Source of the DNA: Actinomortierella ambigua
Lineage: Eukaryota; Mortierellomycota; Mortierellomycetes; Mortierellales; Mortierellaceae
DNA length: 55,735 nucleotides
Reading direction: 5' to 3'
Assembly (NCBI GenBank): GCA_016098155.1
Contig: JAAAJB010000189.1
Span: 1 to 55,735 of the forward strand
The position numbers and the translations under genes were made by a program. Of this stretch, positions 54,306 to 55,735 are shown in pieces. How positions within the stretch are numbered: the first letter of the stretch is position 1; every line of letters begins with the position of its first letter. The notes below the pieces were generated by a model. The model saw only the letters and a program-made list of their open reading frames with translations, ran no database searches and had not been told where the DNA came from.

Positions 54306-55727
54306 CTAGTAGATGTCAGCCTTGCAAAGATCAAAGGGGAGGTTCTTGCGGTTGGCGAAGGACGCATTGACGTTGGCCGTGATCTTAGCATAGGTTTCAC
54401 TCTTGCGATACTCGGCAATAGGTGGATAGGTATCGAGGGTCTGCTTGACCTTGAACAGTGCAGGGTAGGCCTGCTTGGTGATAAAGTCATCGGTATCCAT
54501 GGCAATAAACTTGTCAAAGAGACCCACAAACTTTGCATCTATGAGCGAGAACTGTATAGACCAACCCCCCCCCCAGCCAAGGTTGAGAAGAAAAACAATA
54601 AGGGATGGAGTGACGAAAAAAAATTATACGTGCACAGCAGAGCATCTGCATGTTTACCCTCATATCGTGGATGTGCAGCCCCTCCCCTCTCCCTCCACCT
54701 CTCCTTCCCTTCTCTGTTCTGGCCAAAGACAAGAATCCTCTCCTTGAAATACAATCCCTTACCTTTTCACCAACAAAATGTCCATTGAAGCCATTACGCA
54801 TAGCCACCTTCTCCATCTTCGCGAGGTAGGCCGGGAAGTACTCGTCATACATCTTTTTCTTGACCTTGGCCTTCTCTTGCTCATTCCCGTTCATTACATA
54901 CGAGTACAGCCAGTGTTTCGACATAGTCTTATGGATCGACACGATCATCATGTGCTGCAGCTTTTGGCATTCGTTCGCCCCAAGCTGATCAAACTTGCGA
55001 GCCAGGTAGCCCTATGGGGTGAGGGAGGCGGGGGGGAGGGGGTAAAAGGGTGAAGGAGATTCGTTCCCACACACACAAGAATTAGATAGAGCGTGAGAGA
55101 AAAGGCTCGAGGAGTAGTCTGCATGCAAGCAAGGAGCAAGGGGGAGGGGGGGAGAAATACCTCTATGCAGGCCGACTCGGGGATAATCAAAGTCTACGAA
55201 CGGTAAACCACATTCAACATGGGAGAGAGAGTGTTAGTGTGTGAGGGAGAGAAAATATGCTAGTCGTTTTTTTTAGAGGTCAGTGCCAAGAATATCAAAC
55301 AACCATGCGGGTAGAGAGGTGTGAGAAAAGGATAGCTTGCTTACATCGCCATCGGTGGTCGTCTCATAGAGGACAGGAAGAGTTCCAAATGGTTGCTCGC
55401 TCTTGATGCTGCTGAAGGTATCGAAATCCTGAAGCTTATCTTCCCACTCAACGCCGGCAAAAATGAGCTGGAATCGGATGGAGGTCACATAGGTGTGCAC
55501 AGGAAAGTAGTGAAGTACAAACTGGACGTATGGGGGAGGGGCCAAAAAAAGGGTTTAGCCTTGCATCGAAAACCTTCCTTCATTTCGTCTACCATCCTAT
55601 CTTATCTTTCTCACTTTTGCTCCCATCTCCTGACCAAGCATACCTTGGAGTCCTTCATGTGTGAAATCTGCTCAACCCTAGCCTGAGATTCGGCGTCATA
55701 AGCCTGGTCAAGCGAAAGAGTCTTCAT
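54306..55727 (-). CDS. Glutathione S-transferase, sigma-like
   Basis: Five exons on the minus strand: 55727-55644, 55521-55345, 55193-55161, 55011-54763, 54551-54306. All junctions are phase 0; 263 codons (262 residues). After a 28-residue N-terminal leader, exon 2 encodes the thioredoxin-fold start 'FVLHYFPVHTYVTSIRFQLI' with the likely active-site Tyr in HYFP, the cis-Pro segment 'PFGTLPVLYE', and the 33-nt exon 3 gives the glutathione-binding 'LIIPESACIEGYLARKF'. The C-terminal helical domain includes 'GFNGHFVGEKFSLIDAKFVG' and 'IAMDTDDFITKQAYPALFKV'. Family members conjugate glutathione to electrophiles in the cytosol. Only 8 bases upstream of the start are in the window. Confidence 0.88.
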
Positions 55728-55735
55728 GGTGTGAA

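Overview
The window is a piece of a filamentous fungal nuclear genome. Genes carry short GT-AG introns with pyrimidine-rich 3' ends, TATA boxes precede several secreted-protein genes, intergenic DNA is full of CT/GA, CA and homopolymer tracts, and every housekeeping gene is eukaryotic. Large intronless F-box/leucine-rich-repeat genes, small secreted proteins and Ser/Gln/His-rich inserts suggest an early-diverging fungus, most likely Mortierellomycota. That placement is inferred from gene style and no marker was compared.

Left part (1-15.4 kb): a block of conserved nuclear and trafficking genes lies between two copies of a small secreted cysteine-rich protein gene (948-1469 plus strand, 14416-15024 minus strand). 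The copies are inverted relative to each other and share promoter, 5' leader, coding region and 3' flank. Between them are a PPIL4-type cyclophilin/RRM protein and a NOSIP homologue (divergent, 243 bp apart; both families are linked to spliceosomes), VPS37 of ESCRT-I, and MCM4 of the replicative helicase.

Middle (15.4-31 kb): a decayed coding relic, then PUF6 (ribosome biogenesis/RNA binding), a probable CENP-O kinetochore subunit, a small DUF202-type membrane protein, an eight-exon TBC-domain RabGAP, and a tandem array of three secreted paralogues that share one intron position and a terminal 'KWRG-HDYLWFK ... ES-W-A-E' signature.

Right part (32.9-55.7 kb): an SLC26/SulP anion-transporter homologue with a roughly 530-residue low-complexity insert inside its membrane domain and no STAS domain; three consecutive same-strand F-box/LRR genes; a 59-residue secreted peptide whose cysteine spacing fits the beta-defensin pattern; a repeat-rich stretch with a minisatellite and gene relics; and a five-exon glutathione S-transferase at the edge.

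Exon boundaries were assigned by hand from reading frame, splice-site consensus and family resemblance. Reading frame and phase close exactly for PPIL4 (no intron), NOSIP, VPS37, MCM4, PUF6, TBC, the three secreted paralogues, SulP and GST. The first exon of CENP-O is unresolved, and the DUF202 gene uses a weak donor site.
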